Below, in pieces: positions 6,781 to 8,517 of a stretch of DNA of 8,517 nucleotides (position 1 is the first letter of the stretch; every line of letters starts with the position of its first letter). The notes below the pieces were generated by a model, which was given only the letters and a program-made list of their open reading frames with translations, searched no databases and was not told the origin of the DNA. The DNA comes from CAZVIK01 sp964627045 (GTDB taxonomy: Bacteria > Acidobacteriota > Terriglobia > Bryobacterales > Bryobacteraceae): assembly GCA_964627045.1 (NCBI GenBank), contig CAZVIK010000177.1, forward strand, positions 1-8,517, given 5' to 3'. The translations under genes were made by a program, and so were the position numbers.

Positions 6781-6816
6781 CCAACTGATATAGTTTACAG
6801 TTAGTGACAGTTGGTG
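6781..6816. promoter_or_regulatory. Operator-like repeats overlapping the BREX promoter
   Basis: On the minus strand two tandem 10-mers, CACCAACTGT (6816-6807) and CACTAACTGT (6806-6797), fill the spacer between the -35 and -10 boxes. An inverted copy, CCAACTG on the plus strand (6781-6787), lies just downstream of the -10 and pairs with CAGTTGG (6808-6814). Three half-sites in and around the core promoter are what a repressor operator looks like. The small HTH protein encoded next is the obvious candidate ligand, though this is inference. Confidence 0.6.
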
Positions 6817-6820
6817 TCAA
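6792..6820 (-). promoter_or_regulatory. Sigma-70-like promoter of the BREX operon
   Basis: Minus strand: a perfect TTGACA -35 (6820-6815), a 17-nt spacer and TAAACT as -10 (6797-6792, 4 of 6). It lies 62 nt before the HTH start and 24 nt after the GGCT stop codon. A second -10-like box, TACAAT (6774-6769), has no good -35 and could be an alternative. No intrinsic terminator separates this promoter from the upstream operon, so read-through is possible. Confidence 0.65.
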
Positions 6821-6843
6821 GAGATTTCCGGAAGACGCCTTCC

Positions 6844-7401
6844 CTAGGCTCGCCAGACACCATCCGCCAGCCGACGGCCAGGAGGGCGCCTGCTGGCGCC
6901 CTCCACGTAAAGCCAGACCAGGACGCGTTGTCCTCGTGTACTTGCCGGCACCAGCACACGCCTGTAGAGGCTGGGTCCGCCGGGCAGGAAGCCCTCGAGG
7001 TGGTCGATGGCCGGGAGGCGGGTCTCGGGATCGTCGAAGGTCAGGAGCTCGCCGTACACGGGGCCCCAGCGGCCGCCCGGGGCGCCGTTCTCCCCGGGGT
7101 CGGGGTGTTGTGCGGCGCGTGCGGCGAACTCCGCAGCGAGGCGCGCCTGTGTGGCCACGTCGGCGAGCGGGTCGGCGGTGCCGTAGGCCAGGACGTCCGC
7201 CTCGGGCACCTCCAGGACCGGGATGCCGGAGGGCAGCTCGTACAGGCGGCCCCGGACGACCGCCTCCTCCACGGAGAGGACGCCCCGGCAGAACCGCTCG
7301 TGGTTCCAGTAGCCTTGCTTGAGGGTCCCGTAGACGAAGAGTCGTAGGCTTGCGCCTGGTGTCTTGGTGTCTGGTTGGCTGGTTTCTAGTTGATCGTTCA
7401 T
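6844..7401 (-). CDS. Gamma-glutamylcyclotransferase-like (GGCT/AIG2) protein
   Basis: A 185-aa protein of the GGCT fold. Seen: the phosphate/substrate-loop motif FVYGTLKQG (22-30) and IDHLEGF (132-138), with E136 at the position of the catalytic glutamate, followed by the usual downstream Tyr (SLYRRV). The family cyclises gamma-glutamyl amines to 5-oxoproline or cleaves gamma-glutamyl linkages. The start at 7401 overlaps the GAT-II stop (ATGA). A longer frame upstream exists but runs through the GAT-II gene. The first 17 residues (MNDQLETSQPDTKTPGA) are encoded by the left arm of a heptamer repeat element and are probably not part of the fold. With GAT-II and DUF5049 next door it recalls amidoligase operons that make or remove gamma-glutamyl/amide tags; the substrate is unknown. 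Confidence 0.8.
   Translation of the reverse strand: MNDQLETSQPDTKTPGASLRLFVYGTLKQGYWNHERFCRGVLSVEEAVVRGRLYELPSGIPVLEVPEADVLAYGTADPLADVATQARLAAEFAARAAQHPDPGENGAPGGRWGPVYGELLTFDDPETRLPAIDHLEGFLPGGPSLYRRVLVPASTRGQRVLVWLYVEGASRRPPGRRLADGVWRA
6881..6904. other. GC-rich 10-bp hairpin near the GGCT 3' end
   Basis: GGAGGGCGCC (6881-6890) is perfectly inverted at 6895-6904, with loop TGCT. It lies inside the last codons of the GGCT gene. No U tract follows on the minus strand, so it is not a classical terminator. It could slow or protect the transcript end, or be a coincidence of GC-rich coding. Confidence 0.5.
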
Positions 7402-7467
7402 ACCTTGTCCTTGAACGAGGAACCAGGAACTGAGTAACCAGGAACCGGTGCGCCCGGAGGGCGCGCC
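7346..7467. repeat. Heptamer inverted-array element at the GAT-II/GGCT junction (element H)
   Basis: The left array 7358-7391 is degenerate (GGTGTCT, GGTTTCT, AGTTGAT). The right array 7419-7446 includes AGGAACC AGGAACT and ends in AGGAACC. The core carries the ATGA overlap of the two genes. The right end abuts a 9-bp hairpin with one G.T pair (7447-7455/7459-7467, loop GGA), and the left end abuts a small 4-bp hairpin (7346-7357). The right array is translated into the GAT-II tail and the left array into the GGCT leader. Confidence 0.7.
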
Positions 7468-8234
7468 CGTTTTCCCTGGGCGATGAAGGTGAACGACTCC
7501 CTGGAGAACTCCATGAGACTCTCGTGCCTGAACACGAGCATGGTCATGGGCTCCAGTGGGAGCGGCCGCCACCCGCGCTCGTCAGCCAGCACGGCGTCGA
7601 GGAAGGCCGGATCCGAGGCGTAGAGCACCGCCCGGTGGCTGCGGTGGATGCGCAGTTCGAGCGGCTTGTTCCCCTTGAGCACCAGGACCGTCCCGGGCTG
7701 GCGGCGGGAGGCCAGCACGGCGGTGATCTGCCCCCGGCACAGGGCCAGGTCGCGCTTGAAGCGCTCGAGGTCCGGCGTCTCGTCCCGGAAGGCACGGTCC
7801 GCCAGGCGGAAGAGGATCTCGCTGTCCACCTCGGCGAAGCGTTTCAGCCGGAGCCTCCGGAACAGGTGGTCGGCGTTGTAGATGGTGCCGTTGTGGGTGC
7901 CGATGACGTCCCCCGCGCGGATGGGGTGGTTGTTGCGGTTGATGCGCTCGTCGCCGCGGGTGCGCCAGCGGGTGTGGCCGACGAGGAGGGTGGCTCGGTT
8001 GTCCATCCCGGCCAGGACCTCCTGGAACGCCTTGTCGGTGACGAACTGCCCGGCCGGTACGGGTCGCTTGAAGAGCCGGTGCTCGCCGTCGCGGTTGAGC
8101 CAGGCGACGCCGGTGGCGTGCGGGCCCCGGCTCTCGCTCAGGACTAGGAGCCGGGTGAAGAGCCACGCCAGGTGGTCTCGTTCCTCGGCGCGCCGCCGCT
8201 TATTTCCGAAGATGACTCCCGCGAGCCCGCACAT
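7398..8234 (-). CDS. Class II glutamine amidotransferase (Ntn hydrolase)
   Basis: A 278-aa protein starting MCGLAGVIFG. Removal of Met would expose the catalytic N-terminal Cys, as in GlmS and PurF, and this fixes the start at 8234 although the frame extends 28 codons further upstream. Other GAT-II motifs: SRGPHATG (35-42), GHTRW (86-90), the oxyanion/substrate region NNHP (101-104) and HNGTIYN (114-120), and EVDSEIL (135-141). It hydrolyses glutamine and would pass ammonia to a partner. No synthase domain is fused, so the acceptor must be another protein, possibly an amidoligase upstream of the window. GGGAGGG precedes the ATG, which overlaps the previous gene's stop (TGATG). The C-terminal tail (about PVPGYSVPGSSFKDKV) is encoded by a heptamer array and looks like a replaced or extended end. 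Confidence 0.87.
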   Translation of the reverse strand: MCGLAGVIFGNKRRRAEERDHLAWLFTRLLVLSESRGPHATGVAWLNRDGEHRLFKRPVPAGQFVTDKAFQEVLAGMDNRATLLVGHTRWRTRGDERINRNNHPIRAGDVIGTHNGTIYNADHLFRRLRLKRFAEVDSEILFRLADRAFRDETPDLERFKRDLALCRGQITAVLASRRQPGTVLVLKGNKPLELRIHRSHRAVLYASDPAFLDAVLADERGWRPLPLEPMTMLVFRHESLMEFSRESFTFIAQGKRARPPGAPVPGYSVPGSSFKDKV

Positions 8235-8517
8235 CAGGATTTCCCTCCCTGCGGATCGACGATGAACCCGCGGAAGACGCCCTCGGCGTATTCCTTCGGA
8301 TGCTCCTCGATCCAGCACGCGGCGTCGGGCCAGCCGAGCTCCCCGGCCAGCCGGGCGACGACCGGCCGGTCGAGCATGTTGGTCTGCCCGGAGAGTCGGA
8401 CCGCGTCGATGCCCTGCCAGACAATGGCAGGAATCGGTATCCGCGCGGGTTTGTCGTCCTGTACCTCGGCAAGGCCGTGTTTGATCAGGGCATCCAGGAA
8501 GGATGCGGCCTTTTCCT
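8234..8517 (-). CDS. DUF5049-like protein (3' end only, runs off right edge)
   Basis: The last 93 codons of a gene entering from the right edge. The segment GIDAVRLSGQTNMLDRPVV followed by a CWIEEHPKEY block matches the pattern I recall for the small DUF5049 domain (an alpha-helical domain common in phage genomes), here with an additional stretch before it (KAASFLDALIKHGLAEV). Function unknown. Its TGA overlaps the GAT-II ATG by one base, so it belongs to the same operon as GAT-II and GGCT. Confidence 0.65.
   Translation of the reverse strand, partial: EKAASFLDALIKHGLAEVQDDKPARIPIPAIVWQGIDAVRLSGQTNMLDRPVVARLAGELGWPDAACWIEEHPKEYAEGVFRGFIVDPQGGKS

Noticed and set aside
7402..7572. N-terminal extension of the GGCT protein
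   Set aside because: The extra 57 codons run through the GAT-II gene and encode no domain. The ATGA-coupled ATG at 7401 is the natural start.
8200..8472. 90-codon minus-strand frame at the right end
   Set aside because: Arginine- and serine-rich shadow in another frame of the DUF5049-like gene, whose frame shows a recognisable domain and ends in a TGATG overlap with GAT-II.

Overview
This 8.5-kb window comes from a bacterial chromosome or metagenome scaffold of fairly high GC (roughly 60% by eye). A 10-base N run marks an assembly join. Every gene I can support lies on the minus strand, so the window reads right to left. Nothing fixes the host taxon. The mix of a BREX operon, a 23S-rRNA-IVS-type four-helix-bundle gene and dispersed 7-bp repeat arrays points to accessory DNA of an environmental bacterium.

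Right part (8517-6844): three tightly overlapping genes. They are the 3' end of a DUF5049-like gene, a class II glutamine amidotransferase (GAT-II) whose nucleophile Cys directly follows the start Met, and a gamma-glutamylcyclotransferase-like (GGCT) protein. The junctions are TGATG and ATGA overlaps, so this is one operon. It resembles the amidoligase-linked GGCT/GAT-II clusters of phages and mobile elements. No amidoligase is visible inside the window.

Central and left part (6820-1): the front half of a type 3 BREX phage-defence operon. A good sigma-70-like promoter overlaps a set of 7-10 bp operator-like repeats. It drives a 67-aa excisionase-type HTH protein, then brxF (P-loop protein, TAATG-coupled), brxC (about 1283-aa DUF6079-type ATPase), an inserted four-helix-bundle gene, and the first 569 codons of pglX (Zn-ribbon adenine methyltransferase, running off the left edge). 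The remaining expected genes (brxHII, pglZ, brxA) would lie beyond position 1. The N run falls in the 5' end of brxC. Deleting it joins the two sides perfectly in frame and restores the missing N-terminus.

The most unusual feature is a family of seven insertions built from degenerate 7-bp units. Six use GGTTCCT with its reverse complement AGGAACC, and one uses CTCAGTC/GAGGACT. Each consists of two arrays in inverted orientation. Three lie in frame inside pglX, two in frame inside brxC, one spans the stop/start overlap of the GAT-II and GGCT genes, and one encloses the four-helix-bundle gene between 14-bp perfect inverted ends. In at least seven places the outer end of an array abuts, with zero gap, a hairpin of 6-12 bp. 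Where the host side can be judged, the distal hairpin arm is host coding sequence and the arm next to the array is its inverted copy. This looks like a mobile-element family with a fold-back insertion signature, possibly moved by or derived from the four-helix-bundle element. The AGGAACC heptamer is stop-free in all six frames, which would explain how it survives inside essential parts of defence genes.
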